Program-made: the position numbers and the translations under genes | Notes under the pieces: model-generated | What the model was told of the DNA's origin: nothing | What the model saw: only the letters and a program-made list of their open reading frames with translations | Database searches by the model: none | Shown: positions 32,225 through 41,457 of the stretch, one piece after another | Layout: every line of letters begins with the position of its first letter | Position numbering within the stretch: position 1 is the first letter of the stretch | Assembly: GCA_049322755.1 (NCBI GenBank) | Contig: JBMOQX010000072.1 | Coordinates: 1 to 64,000, forward strand | Source of the DNA: DATIUV01 sp049322755 | GTDB taxonomy: Bacteria; Pseudomonadota; Gammaproteobacteria; Burkholderiales; UBA6910 | Reading direction: 5' to 3' | Length of the DNA stretch: 64,000 bases

Positions 32225-34270
32225 TCAGATGCCGATCCCGCGCGCGCGTCCGATCGTCCACTCGATGCCGCCGCCCGCACGTATGACGCCCGTCACCTCG
32301 CGCCCGAGCTGGTGATCGATCGCCGGCCGCCAGGGCACGAGCTGGAACTCGAAGGCGTTCTCGACCATCGCGAACCGACCCGAGGCGAGCTGCACCGTGC
32401 CGGCGAACGTGCCCCGCACGCTCTCGCCGGCCGCGGCCACGCGGAACGGCAGGCCGCGCTCCCGGGCCAGCGCCTCGCCGGCACGGCTCACCTCCTGCCG
32501 CTCCAGCGTGGCGAGCAGGTCCGGCCGCGCCCTTATCCTGCCGTCCGCGCCGTGCCAGGCGTGCCCCTGCCGGACCAGCTCGCTCTTCCGCGCCTCGAAG
32601 GCCTCGGTCACCTCCGCCCCGAAGCCGAAGCTGGCGAGCGCCACGCGGTTCCGGCTGACGAGCTGGCGGTCGAGCCAGGTGGCGCCGTCGCTCGTCACCT
32701 GCCTCTCCAGGTCGAAGGCGGAGAGAAGGCGCAGACTGGCCTGACGGCTGCGGCGCGCCTCGTAGGCGTTCGCGCGGCTCTCGAAGTCCTCCGGGATATG
32801 CCAGCGGTCGGGGCCGAGCCGCTCCACGATCCCGGCCCGCCTGATCGCCTCCAGCCGGCGCACATGGCTGTCGACGAAGGCGTCCGGGTCGGCGCCTTTG
32901 GGCAGGCGCACGTCGCCGCTGTCGATGAGCCGCCGGTGCTGGCTCGGGCGGTACTCGCCGATCCCGCGCGCCAGCTCGGCGATGGCGCAGTCGGCGGGGC
33001 GGCCCTGCGCCCGGGGGCCGGCCTCGACGATGCTGCCGACCCGCACCTCGTTCAGCGCCGCGGCGGCGTCCACCTCGACGTGGTGCACGCGCCCGTCCAC
33101 GCCATCGATCACGAGCCCGATGCGGTCGGACAGTTCGTCGGTCAGCCCCTTGCCGATCACCCGGCCGACGATCGGCTCGGCGGGCGCGGTGCCGTGGACC
33201 CGGTAGCTCATCGGGTCGCGCTCCTGCCCGCGCCGGCTGAGCGCGCGGTTCATCGCCTTGATGATGTCGCCGCGCTCGCCCAGCTCGCGCAGCGTGGGTT
33301 CCAGCCTATCGGATAGGGTCCAGACGCCGGGCGCCGCCTCCTTGGCCAGCCCCATGCGCCCCAGCGTCTGCATGCGGCCGATGCGGAGCGTGCGGTCGAA
33401 GTCGGCGCGGACCTGGCCGGCGTCGGGGCGCATGTCCATGACGCGCCCGTCCGCCTCCTCCAGCATGGCGCGGTCGATGCGGGTAAAGCGGTCGGCCGCC
33501 ACCTCCGCCTGGAGCTTCTGCCGTAGCTCCAGGTCCGTCTCCGGCCCCAGCTCCAGGGTGACGCGCTCCTGCGCCCGGAGACGCACGCCGTCGGTGATGT
33601 AGTCCTGGGCGATGATCAGGTCTTTGCCGGTGTCGTCCTTGCCCCGGATCACGACATGGCTGTGCGGGTGGCCGGTGTTGAAGTGATCGACCGCGACCCA
33701 ATCGAGCCTGGTGCCAAGGTCCGCCTCCATCTGGCTCATCACGTCGCGGGTGAAACCGCGAAGGTCCGAAAGCCGGTCGCCGTCCTCGGGCGCCACGATG
33801 AAGCGAAAGCTGTGCCGATCCCCTTCGCCCCGCTCGACGAAGGCGGAGCGATCCGCATGGTCCGTCTCCGGCCCGTAGAGCTGGCCGCGTTCGCCGTCGC
33901 GGGTGGTGCCGTCGCGCTCCAGGTAGCGCAGGTGTGCGCCCGCTGCTCCGCTCTCCAGCTTGTGGCGGACGATCCGGGCCTTCACCACCACGCGCCGCGT
34001 CCGGACCGGGCGCCCGCCCGCCGCCCGCTTCAGCGCCTCGGCCGCCTTCTGGCCGCGTCCGATCCGGCAGCACCGTCCCTTTCCGGTCCGGCTGCCGCCG
34101 CGCCGGGCTGCGCCGCGCATCTGCGCCGGGGTGAGCGGGCCGCCGTTGGCCTTGGCCGCCGCGCGCATCACCTGATCGACGAAGCTGCGGGCGCGCGGAG
34201 CCGACGCGCGGCCCCGATCGCGGATACGGCCGGGACGGAGGCGGAGGTCGGAAGCGTCGTCGCGGGTCAT
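32225..34270 (-). CDS. VirD2-like relaxase / mobilization protein (DUF3363)
   Basis: The 681-residue protein is a relaxase of the VirD2/MobP type with a DUF3363 C-terminal part. The three-His metal motif is DHFNTGHPHSHVVIRG near residues 190-205; a candidate Tyr nucleophile lies upstream at about residue 118 (HLRYLERDG). The N-terminus is very Arg-rich. Relaxases nick oriT and pilot single-stranded DNA into a conjugation channel. No coupling protein or mating-pore genes are nearby, so the element would be mobilizable rather than self-transmissible. The ATG at 34270 is chosen over longer readings that lack family character. Confidence 0.88.
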   Translation of the reverse strand: MTRDDASDLRLRPGRIRDRGRASAPRARSFVDQVMRAAAKANGGPLTPAQMRGAARRGGSRTGKGRCCRIGRGQKAAEALKRAAGGRPVRTRRVVVKARIVRHKLESGAAGAHLRYLERDGTTRDGERGQLYGPETDHADRSAFVERGEGDRHSFRFIVAPEDGDRLSDLRGFTRDVMSQMEADLGTRLDWVAVDHFNTGHPHSHVVIRGKDDTGKDLIIAQDYITDGVRLRAQERVTLELGPETDLELRQKLQAEVAADRFTRIDRAMLEEADGRVMDMRPDAGQVRADFDRTLRIGRMQTLGRMGLAKEAAPGVWTLSDRLEPTLRELGERGDIIKAMNRALSRRGQERDPMSYRVHGTAPAEPIVGRVIGKGLTDELSDRIGLVIDGVDGRVHHVEVDAAAALNEVRVGSIVEAGPRAQGRPADCAIAELARGIGEYRPSQHRRLIDSGDVRLPKGADPDAFVDSHVRRLEAIRRAGIVERLGPDRWHIPEDFESRANAYEARRSRQASLRLLSAFDLERQVTSDGATWLDRQLVSRNRVALASFGFGAEVTEAFEARKSELVRQGHAWHGADGRIRARPDLLATLERQEVSRAGEALARERGLPFRVAAAGESVRGTFAGTVQLASGRFAMVENAFEFQLVPWRPAIDHQLGREVTGVIRAGGGIEWTIGRARGIGI

Positions 34271-34678
34271 GGCGAGGAGCTTGCGCCGGCGCCGCTCGCA
34301 CGCAAGCACGGCCCCGAGGGAGGCGCAGAATGGCGCAGAAATACAGGGATTTGGCGGTGCGAGCGGCACCGCTCCGCCGAGGGGTCGGCGAAAAACAATG
34401 TGCAGACAAGAAGTTACCGGCAAACGCGAGTTTGCTTTAATCTTGCCGTCGTCTTCGCTTCCGCCAAAGGTGCGCTATCCTGCGCCGCTCTACTACGACA
34501 GCCGCAATTGGCAGCATGTGCGCTCTGACAGTGCACTTCGCGGTATGACCGTCGGATCACGTGCGGACAACTTGCGCATGGCACGCGGCCCGTCTGCCGT
34601 CAGAGTGCCGACGGACCAGCGCTCGACATGCGATCAGGGCGCCGATCTTCCGTCCGCTGACCTGTTGCCGAGCGGCGG
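34271..34678. other. spacer upstream of the relaxase gene, possible oriT
   Basis: About 400 bases without a convincing gene. It is AT-richer at 34390-34480 and contains the inverted repeat CAAAC-GCGA-GTTTG (34421-34434). The region directly upstream of a relaxase gene is where its oriT usually lies. No nick-site consensus is certain. It also ends the LysR gene convergently with nothing visible opposite. Confidence 0.45.
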
Positions 34679-35596
34679 CTACGACGCCGGTCCGCTACGT
34701 AGCTGGCGGGCGTCTGCCCTGACGCGGTCGCGCAGGTCGGCGACGAACTTCTGGCGCATGGGGTTGCCATTGTCCGGCAGCCAGAGCGCGATCACCGGAA
34801 TGGAAGCGTCGGGCTCGGCGAGCGGCCGGAACGCCACGCCGGGATAGGCAAGACCCGCCGCCGTGCGCCCGACGACGGTGATGCCGAAGCCGATCCCGAC
34901 CGCCGACAGCAATGCCTCGCGCGAGATGAAGTGCTGCACGATCTCGGGCATCAATGCGTGCGGCGTGAGCTTGCCGGCGAGAAACGTGTAGAGCACCGGG
35001 CCGCGCTCCCAGGTGCGCACCACCAGCGGCGCCGCGGCCAAATCCGCCCACGATACGCTCTCCTGCCGCGCCAAGGGGCTGTCGCCCGGCAGCGCCGCGA
35101 GCAGCGGTTCGTCCCACAGCCGCAGCATCGCGAGGTCGGGCGCGATCACCTCGCCGACGGTCAGGGCCAGGTCGATCCGGTGCCCGCGCAACGCCGCCAG
35201 AAGGTCGGGCGGGCTGCCCTCGAACAGCTCGAAGGCCACCCTCGGCGCCGCCGCCCGATAGGCCGCGATCGTGTCGCGCAAGGGACCGGAACTGAGCGAG
35301 GTGTAGAAGCCGATCGACAGCATCCCCGCCTCGGCCTTGGCGACCGCTGTGGCGTGCCGGAGCGCCTGGTCCATGTCGGCGACGATGCGGCGCGCGACGC
35401 GCAGAAGATGCTCGCCGGCGCGCGTCAGGCGAATGCCGCGAGCGCGCCGTTCGAACAGGTCGGTGTGCAGCCGGTCCTCCAGCTTCCGGATGTGCTGGCT
35501 GACGGTCGGCTGCTGGATGCCGAGCGCCGCCGCCGCGCCGCTGAAGCTGCCGGCATCGGCGACAGCGACGAAGTAGCGGAGCTGGCGGAGCTCCAT
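34679..35596 (-). CDS. LysR-family transcriptional regulator
   Basis: The 305-residue protein has the N-terminal LysR winged helix (MELRQLRYFVAVADAGSFSG, then GIQQPTVSQHIRKLEDRLH) and a C-terminal periplasmic-binding-protein-like effector domain. Family length is about 300. It starts two bases after the stop of the SnoaL-like gene, so it is the last gene of the minus-strand operon instead of the usual divergent arrangement. It probably regulates the SDR/SnoaL operon; the inducer is unknown. Confidence 0.92.
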   Translation of the reverse strand: MELRQLRYFVAVADAGSFSGAAAALGIQQPTVSQHIRKLEDRLHTDLFERRARGIRLTRAGEHLLRVARRIVADMDQALRHATAVAKAEAGMLSIGFYTSLSSGPLRDTIAAYRAAAPRVAFELFEGSPPDLLAALRGHRIDLALTVGEVIAPDLAMLRLWDEPLLAALPGDSPLARQESVSWADLAAAPLVVRTWERGPVLYTFLAGKLTPHALMPEIVQHFISREALLSAVGIGFGITVVGRTAAGLAYPGVAFRPLAEPDASIPVIALWLPDNGNPMRQKFVADLRDRVRADARQLRSGPAS

Positions 35597-35598
35597 CG

Positions 35599-36060
35599 CT
35601 ACACGCGCTCGCCCCGCGCTTCCGCGTTGATCTCCGGATTGCCGCGCCAGGCTGTAAGGGTGAAGCGCGTGCTCGCCACCTTCCAGCCAACTTCCGTCCG
35701 GCGCAGGCGGTAATCGTAATTTCCCCAGCACGTCCAGAAACCTTCGCCGCGTTCGCCGTCAGCGAAGTGCGTCGAGCGGACGTGAGCGCGGCAGCGGGCG
35801 TGCTCACCGTCGATGTCCACCACATGAGAGGTAACGTCGTGCTGAGTAGCTCGGAATCGGCCGAGCCAAGCCCACTCGCGCATCAGCTCGGAGGGCGTGA
35901 GCCGCTTCACCGCGCCGCCGAACTCGGACGTGTAGTCCACTTCCACTTCGGCGTCGAAGCAGGTGGCGAGGGCGTCCCACTCGCGGGCGTCTGCCAAGAG
36001 CGCAACGCGGTTCACGACATCGATCACCTCGGAACGCTCATGCTGGTGCAGCCCTGTCAT
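35599..36060 (-). CDS. SnoaL-like (NTF2-fold) protein
   Basis: The 153-residue protein has the cone-like alpha+beta SnoaL/NTF2 pattern: EVIDVVNRVALLADAREWDA, CFDAEVEVDYTSEFGG, then WTCWGNYDYRLRRTEVGWKV. Such domains serve as isomerases, hydratases, dehydratases or ring-hydroxylating dioxygenase small-subunit-like proteins. The substrate cannot be deduced. It overlaps the next upstream gene (ATGA at 36057-36060) and precedes the LysR gene. Confidence 0.8.
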   Translation of the reverse strand: MTGLHQHERSEVIDVVNRVALLADAREWDALATCFDAEVEVDYTSEFGGAVKRLTPSELMREWAWLGRFRATQHDVTSHVVDIDGEHARCRAHVRSTHFADGERGEGFWTCWGNYDYRLRRTEVGWKVASTRFTLTAWRGNPEINAEARGERV

Positions 36061-36923
36061 TGGACCGCTCCCCGTCCGAACACGGGCGTCGCGTCGATGA
36101 AGATGCGATAGTCCGCGATCAGGTCGCCCCGGAGCCGCAGTGTGCTCGTGCAGGGCACCGTCACGCGGCGGCCGTCGGCCATTTCGTAGGTGACATCTGC
36201 TTCGGTGCTCACCACTTCCGTCTCGCCGTCGCGGCCTGACCAAACGCCTCGGATTTCATGGTGCACCGAGCGAAGCGCCGCTGATGTGGCTGAGAACGAA
36301 GTTTTGACCGCCTCGCGCCCAAAGACCGGCTCGGCATTGCCGAAGCGTAGCCGTATATCGTCGGTGAAATGAGCGGCGATCCTGTCCGCCTCCCGAGTGT
36401 CCACGGCAGTGAAGAAAGCGCGAGCCCAGTGCTCCCGATCAGCCGTCGAGCGGCCCGCTCCCGATGCTGTCTTGGGTTGCGGCACGCCGCCCGCGCCAAA
36501 CGTTCCGGCATCAGCGAGAACGGTCGGATTGAAATACTCACGCATCAGCTCGATGCGGCCGGTGTCGTCGAAGCGGAACAGAGTGATGTAGGTGTTGTCG
36601 TACTTGGCGGGCGAGCCTCTTAACCGGATGTCACCGCGATACTCCGCGATCGCGACGAGGGGGTCGATTGTCTGGTGTACGACAAGACCCGGAAAACGCA
36701 TCGACTCGAACGCGTTTGGCAGCTGAGCATAGTGTTCGAGGATTTCGCGCTTGCCCACGAAACGCGGCGGGAATCCTGCGGGCGCATAGGGACTTTCCTG
36801 AACCGCATGCTCGGCAAACAGGTCGCTCCAGGCCTCGAAGTCCTCGGCCTCAAGCAGGCGCAGAAAGCGATCTATCCGTTCCGCATTGTGTCTCGCAGTC
36901 GCGATACTCAAGGTGGCATCCAT
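36057..36923 (-). CDS. tandem SnoaL-like (NTF2-fold) two-domain protein
   Basis: The 288-residue protein appears to contain two SnoaL/NTF2-like domains, at about residues 8-135 (FLRLLEAEDFEAWSDLFAEH; YFNPTVL) and 160-285 (FFTAVDTREADRIAAHFTDD; YRIFIDATPVFG). The first resembles PhzA/PhzB-like proteins (AIAEYRGDIR...). The reaction is unknown. It overlaps the smaller SnoaL gene by four bases, and the PQQ-type dehydrogenase gene ends 45 bases upstream. Two NTF2 domains in one chain is a known but less common arrangement. Confidence 0.78.
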   Translation of the reverse strand: MDATLSIATARHNAERIDRFLRLLEAEDFEAWSDLFAEHAVQESPYAPAGFPPRFVGKREILEHYAQLPNAFESMRFPGLVVHQTIDPLVAIAEYRGDIRLRGSPAKYDNTYITLFRFDDTGRIELMREYFNPTVLADAGTFGAGGVPQPKTASGAGRSTADREHWARAFFTAVDTREADRIAAHFTDDIRLRFGNAEPVFGREAVKTSFSATSAALRSVHHEIRGVWSGRDGETEVVSTEADVTYEMADGRRVTVPCTSTLRLRGDLIADYRIFIDATPVFGRGAVQ

Positions 36924-36968
36924 GGACTTCCTCCACTTCTCGGCGCTGAGAGCGATCTGGCTTTCAGA

Positions 36969-38054
36969 TCAGCGTCCGAAGGTGACTCGAAGAACGACGT
37001 CATCCCCATTGTCGGTGCTGACGAGCAGGGCGCCGTCGGCGGCTTCGGCGACGTCGCGAAAGCGGCCGAAGCGACCCTGAAACAGGATTTCGTCTGAGGT
37101 GACCTGCGATGCAGTCGCGTCGAAGGTTAGCCGTCGCAAATGCCGCGCCTTCAGGGCGGCGACGAACAGACTTCCAGCCCAATCCTCTGCGCCGCGCCCG
37201 CTGTGAAAGGTGGCTCCCGAAGGCGCGATAGTTTCGCGCCAAAGGTGGACGGGCGAAACAAAAGGGTGCGCGTGCCTGTCGCCCTCGACCTCAGGCCAGC
37301 CGAAGTCTGCGCCCGGCTCGATGCGATTAAGCTCATCGTCACTGACATGCCCATGCTCGGTTGCAAATAGAACTCCCTTCGGACTCCAGGCGAGCCCCTG
37401 CGGATTTCTGTGGCCAACGCTGTAGACGGGAGAGCCCTGGAACGGGTTGTCCGCCGGAATTGAACCGTCCCGCTCCAGCCGCAGAATCTTGCCAATCAGG
37501 ACCTGAGGATCACGGGCCGGCGCGTTTGCCGGATCACCCACTCCTTGTGTCAGGCCGACGCCGAGCGTGGCATACAGCTTGCCGTCCGGCCCGAACTTGA
37601 CACGCCCACCATGGTGCGTGCCGGCGGCCGGGAGGCGATCCAAGAGCACGCCCTCGTCACGCGCCCGCGCCCCATCGAAGCTTAGTCTTACGATCCGATG
37701 GAATGGTCCGTCGAATCGTGCCGCCGTGTACATCGCGTAGAGTAGCGGCTCACGCGGGAAATCGGGATCAAGCGCGAGCCCCATGAGCCCGCCATAGGCA
37801 AGATTGGCGACAGGAAGTGTTGTTACCGGCGCAGCGGCGAGCCGACCGTTCTCCCAGAGCCGGATGCGTCCGCTGTCACGTTCGGTGAAGAACAGTCGGC
37901 CGTCGGGCGAAGGTGCAAGCGCCCAAGGATGCGCAACCCCCTGCACGAGGACTTCAGCTTCAGGTGCGCGAGAGCCGGCAAGGCATGTCGTCGAGAACGC
38001 GAGCCCGGCCGCGCTCACGAGAAAGCTGCGTCGAGACAAGGCGGCAATCGTCAT
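36969..38054 (-). CDS. PQQ-dependent sugar dehydrogenase (soluble glucose/sorbosone dehydrogenase type)
   Basis: The 361-residue protein has a Tat-like N-terminus (SRRSFLVSAAGLAF) and a six-bladed beta-propeller typical of the GSDH family. Markers include GVAHPWALAPSPDGRLFFTERD, GTHHGGRVKFGPDGKLYATLGVG, GHRNPQGLAWSPKGVLFATEHG and the late GRGAEDWAGSLFVAALK. These enzymes oxidise aldoses or related alcohols outside the cytoplasm with PQQ. The actual substrate here is unknown. No PQQ synthesis gene is in the window. Confidence 0.88.
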   Translation of the reverse strand: MTIAALSRRSFLVSAAGLAFSTTCLAGSRAPEAEVLVQGVAHPWALAPSPDGRLFFTERDSGRIRLWENGRLAAAPVTTLPVANLAYGGLMGLALDPDFPREPLLYAMYTAARFDGPFHRIVRLSFDGARARDEGVLLDRLPAAGTHHGGRVKFGPDGKLYATLGVGLTQGVGDPANAPARDPQVLIGKILRLERDGSIPADNPFQGSPVYSVGHRNPQGLAWSPKGVLFATEHGHVSDDELNRIEPGADFGWPEVEGDRHAHPFVSPVHLWRETIAPSGATFHSGRGAEDWAGSLFVAALKARHLRRLTFDATASQVTSDEILFQGRFGRFRDVAEAADGALLVSTDNGDDVVLRVTFGR

Positions 38055-38066
38055 CGCCTCAATCTC

Positions 38067-38960
38067 TCAAGCTGCGGTGAAGCCGCCATCGACCAGCAGC
38101 AGGTGACCGATGACGAAAGAAGCGCCGGGCGACGACAGCCATAGAACAGCGCTCGCCACCTCTTCCGGGCGACCCATGCGTCCGATCGGGTGTGCGGCCA
38201 TGATGCCGTCCATCACCTTCGGATCGCCACCATTCATGGCGATGAAGTCCCGGATCATCGGCGTGTCGATCGCGCCGGGACCGACCGCGTTCACCCGAAT
38301 GCCCTGCTTGGCGTATTCGAGCGCCGCCGAGCGCGTCAGACCCCAGACCGCATGCTTGGTCGCCGAATAAGGCGCACCGCCGCTGAAGCCAGTTACGCCG
38401 GCGATCGAACTCATGTTGACGATCGAGCCACCGCCTGAGCGCAGCATCGCCGGGATCTCGGCTTGCATCGCATACCAGACCCCGCGGTAATTGGTGGCGG
38501 TGACGTCGTCGAAGGTCGCCATCGCCTGCTCGGCCGTGGGTCGTGCGGGATTGGTGACACCCGCATTGTTGAAGGCGCAGTCGAGCCGCCCGTAGCGCTC
38601 AAGACAAGCCATGACGAGGGCCTTGACCTCCGCTTCGCGCCGCACATCGGCGCGCACATAGGCGGCCTCGCCGCCGCGCGCCCGGATGCCGGCCTCGACC
38701 TCGCGTCCCAGCGCTTCGCGTCGACCGCAGAACATCACGCGGGCGCCTTCCGAAGCGAAGGCCTCGGCGGTGGCGCGGCCGATACCGGAGGTGGCGCCCG
38801 TAATGAGCACCGCCTTGCCCTCGAACTGACCCGATGGCCGCGCGAGCATGGCTGCGGGCTGAGCGGATGCTGCTCCGGCGGCGGTCGCCACAAGCGCGGC
38901 GCCTGTGCCGACGAGCACCGAGCGGCGGCCGAAGTCCGGCGTTTTCCCATCTTGCGTCAT
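38067..38960 (-). CDS. SDR-family oxidoreductase with Tat-type signal
   Basis: The 297-residue protein has a twin-arginine-like leader (FGRRSVLVGTGAALVATAAG), unusual for a short-chain dehydrogenase. The SDR fold follows: LITGATSGIGRATAEAF (TGxxxGxG cofactor site), NNAG, catalytic Ser-Tyr-Lys in NMSSIAG and YSATKHA, then NAVGPGAIDTPM. It oxidises or reduces a hydroxyl or carbonyl with NAD(P); if exported, cofactor supply is unclear, so the leader may be a membrane or misassigned region. It is followed closely by the PQQ dehydrogenase gene. Confidence 0.88.
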   Translation of the reverse strand: MTQDGKTPDFGRRSVLVGTGAALVATAAGAASAQPAAMLARPSGQFEGKAVLITGATSGIGRATAEAFASEGARVMFCGRREALGREVEAGIRARGGEAAYVRADVRREAEVKALVMACLERYGRLDCAFNNAGVTNPARPTAEQAMATFDDVTATNYRGVWYAMQAEIPAMLRSGGGSIVNMSSIAGVTGFSGGAPYSATKHAVWGLTRSAALEYAKQGIRVNAVGPGAIDTPMIRDFIAMNGGDPKVMDGIMAAHPIGRMGRPEEVASAVLWLSSPGASFVIGHLLLVDGGFTAA

Positions 38961-38995
38961 CGTAGTTTCTTCCTTGCGTGAGGATTCCCGGTCGC

Positions 38996-39772
38996 TCACT
39001 GAGCGGAAAAACCGCCGTCGATCATCAGCAGGTGTCCGGTGACGAACGAGGCCGCATCGGAGCAGAGCCACAGCACGGCCTCAGCCACCTCCCGCGGCTC
39101 ACCCATGCGGCCCATCGGGTGGCCGGCCTTGATCCGGTCCATCACAACCGGATCGCCGCCCGCCATCTCGATGAAGTCGTCTATCATGGGCGTGGCGATG
39201 GCGCCTGGTCCGACAGCGTTCACGCGGATGCCTCGCTGCGCGTACTGGATCGCGAGCGAGCGCGTGAACCCTAGGACAGCATGCTTGCTCATCGCATAGC
39301 TCGACATGCCCGGCGCGCCAGTTACGCCGGCAATCGAGCTCATGTTGACGATTGCACCCCGGCCCATCTTCGTCATGTGACGCAGTTCGTGCCTGGCGGA
39401 GGACCACATGCCCCGTACATTGACGGCTATCAGCCGGTCGAAGGACGCCTCGTCACGTTCGGCGTCTTCGGCCGGCGGTTCGGTGATGCCGGCGTTGTTG
39501 AAGGCATAGTCGAGGCGCCCGAATGCCTCGACGGTGCGGTCGACGGCTCCCCGCACTGCCTCATCGCGAGCGACATCCACGCTAAGCGCGAGAGCCTCGC
39601 CGCCGGCCCGGCCGATGATGTCTACCGTCTCCTCCGCCTTGTCCTCGTCGCGGTCAGCGACGGCTACACGCGCGCCCTGAGCGGCAAAAGCGAGCGCGGT
39701 CTCGAGCCCGATCCCGGAGCCGCCGCCAGTCACGAACGCTACCTTGTCCTGGAACTCCTCGTAGCGGGGCAT
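38996..39772 (-). CDS. SDR-family oxidoreductase
   Basis: The 258-residue classical SDR has VTGGGSGIGLETALAF (cofactor site), NNAG, Ser-Tyr-Lys in NMSSIAG and YAMSKHA, then NAVGPGAIATPM. It is closely similar to the Tat-leader SDR directly downstream, sharing long blocks such as IVNMSSIAGVTG and the DGGF end, so the two arose by tandem duplication. It is the first gene of the operon; the AraC-type regulator ends about 105 bases downstream of its reading direction. The substrate is unknown. Confidence 0.9.
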   Translation of the reverse strand: MPRYEEFQDKVAFVTGGGSGIGLETALAFAAQGARVAVADRDEDKAEETVDIIGRAGGEALALSVDVARDEAVRGAVDRTVEAFGRLDYAFNNAGITEPPAEDAERDEASFDRLIAVNVRGMWSSARHELRHMTKMGRGAIVNMSSIAGVTGAPGMSSYAMSKHAVLGFTRSLAIQYAQRGIRVNAVGPGAIATPMIDDFIEMAGGDPVVMDRIKAGHPMGRMGEPREVAEAVLWLCSDAASFVTGHLLMIDGGFSAQ

Positions 39773-39878
39773 GGCTTCAACCTCCTAGGCTGTTGACATG
39801 CCCTGGAGGATAGGGCCGCCGCGCGCCGCACTCTTGGACGAGGCGCTGGAGCTTGGGACGGATCGCCGGAAAAACGCC

Positions 39879-40751
39879 TCAGGCGAGCTGGTCGCGCCAA
39901 GCCTTCGGTGTCAGGCCGGTCGCCTCGCGGAAGCGGCGCGTCAGGTGCGACTGGTCAGCGAAGCCGCAGGCGAGCGCAATCTCGGCTAAGCCCGCCTCGC
40001 GGGCGAGCAGCCCTTTCGCACGCTCGATGCGCCTCTCGGCCACATAGCGGCTCGGACTCGCCCCCGTCGCCTGGGCGAAGGCCTCCCGAAAATGCGACGC
40101 CGACAAGCCCGCCTCCGCCGCCAGCTCCGCCATCGACAGGTCGTCGGCAAGGCGGGTCTCGATCAGATCGCGCAAACGCCTGAGCACCGCGGGCGGCAGG
40201 CCTCCGCTTCGTCGCTCGGCGGGGGCGCCGAGGTTTGACCAGCGCCGCACGAGCTGCGTCGCCGCTTCGATGCCAAAAGCCTCGAGTAGAAGCCTGGAGG
40301 GCATCTCGCGGCGCTGCATTTCGGAGACGACGAGCTGTCCCACCCGCTCGAGCGTAGGGTCGCGTTCGACAGCGGGATCGATGAGTTCCACCGCCTCGCG
40401 CCGCGCCTCGCCGGCTTCCTCCACGCAGGCCTGCACCAGCGCGTCCGGGACGTAGAGGTGGAGCACAACCGCCTTACTACACGGGGCGATGACCGCACGG
40501 GGCTGCTCGCCGGCGCGCACGAGGTTCACGGTGCCGACCGACGAGGTGCGGCCATAAGCGTGCCGTCCATCGACGAAAGCTTCGAAGTGCAGGCCGGGCG
40601 TCAGATGGACCGAGAGGATGTGGGTGGAGGGGTCGGCCTCGCATCCGAGTTCGGTCGGACGGTCAAGGTCAAGGCGCCACAAGGCCGCTGACAGCCGACC
40701 CTCTCCAGACGATGCCGCGAATCGTGGAGCAAAGCCCCAAGCGCTCTCCAT
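39879..40751 (-). CDS. AraC-family transcriptional regulator
   Basis: The protein has about 290 residues. The C-terminal 100 residues hold two helix-turn-helix units (DDLSMAELAAEAGLSASHFR and GLAEIALACGFADQSHLTR), the AraC signature. The N-terminal part is a cupin-like sensing domain (HILSVHLTPGLHFEAFVDG). I choose ATG 40751; an upstream GTG/ATG would extend it by 13 residues into the region next to the truncated AraC copy. It lies upstream of the SDR operon on the same strand and is a likely regulator of it. Confidence 0.9.
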   Translation of the reverse strand: MESAWGFAPRFAASSGEGRLSAALWRLDLDRPTELGCEADPSTHILSVHLTPGLHFEAFVDGRHAYGRTSSVGTVNLVRAGEQPRAVIAPCSKAVVLHLYVPDALVQACVEEAGEARREAVELIDPAVERDPTLERVGQLVVSEMQRREMPSRLLLEAFGIEAATQLVRRWSNLGAPAERRSGGLPPAVLRRLRDLIETRLADDLSMAELAAEAGLSASHFREAFAQATGASPSRYVAERRIERAKGLLAREAGLAEIALACGFADQSHLTRRFREATGLTPKAWRDQLA

Positions 40752-40771
40752 TGTGCTCGGGGAGATCGCAG

Positions 40772-41143
40772 TCACAACGAAAGCTCCCACCGATAGGCCG
40801 CAGGCGTGACTCCCGTCGCCTCGCGGAAGCGGCGCGTCAGGTGCGACTGATCGGCCAAGCCGCAGGCCAGGGCGATCTCAGGAAGGGATCGATCACTTCC
40901 TGACAGCGCTGTCTTGGCGCGCGCGATGCGCCGGGTCAGCACGAACTCGCTCGGGCTCCACCCTGTCGCTTTTCGGAACGCAGCCCGGAAGTGGGACTCC
41001 AACAGGCCAGCAGCTTCGGCCCTGGGCGATGGTCCACCAACCGCATCCGGGGTCAAGCCCCAGCGGCGCGTAAAGTCAGCAAGCGTTTGCGCAACCACCT
41101 CCGGCATCCCTGACCCTTTAGGCGGGAGAACCTTGCAGCCCAA
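40772..41143 (-). pseudogene. truncated AraC-type regulator (C-terminal half only)
   Basis: The 123-residue frame matches the AraC C-terminal helix-turn-helix region. Its last 35 residues nearly repeat those of the intact neighbour (IALACGLADQSHLTRRFREA), but the first helix-turn-helix is eroded and the sensing domain is missing. The only start is TTG at 41143. It looks like a remnant of a tandem duplicate at the edge of the island. A short regulator is possible but less likely. Confidence 0.75.
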
Positions 41144-41457
41144 GGTAAAGCTCCCTTACGGCGAATGCCAGGGTGAAAACGTTCGCGCGATGCTCTTGGC
41201 GTTCAGCCCTTCGAGAGCTGTAAAGTTCGTTTCCGAATGTTTCAGCGTAGCGCTACAGCGTAGACATAGTGCTCATCTTCGTCGAGCATGGCCCGCCACA
41301 AACGAAATGCCCCTCATGGAGGGGCGTTTTCGTTTTCAGGACGCGTGCCGGAATCGGAGGTCCCATCTTTCGGCACCATCGTGGTTGCCGTCCGCGTGCG
41401 CCTTGCGTCAGCCCGCGGTACGATGTTGGCTTTCTCACTCGGGACGACGTTTTGGCA
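41144..41457. other. island-core boundary spacer
   Basis: About 310 bases between the truncated AraC copy and mltB without a convincing gene. It holds a 10-bp palindrome GTAGCGCTAC (41247-41256), the strong terminator hairpin described separately, and presumably the mltB promoter. Base composition is AT-richer than the core genes up to about 41340, so the island probably ends near here. Confidence 0.5.
41300..41336. terminator. bidirectional rho-independent terminator
   Basis: A stem of GCCCCTC and GAGGGGC closed by ATG (41309-41325) is extended by AAACGAAA on the left and TTTTCGTTT on the right with one bulged base, ending in a T-rich run. It can terminate in both directions. It insulates mltB from the island. 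Confidence 0.8.
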
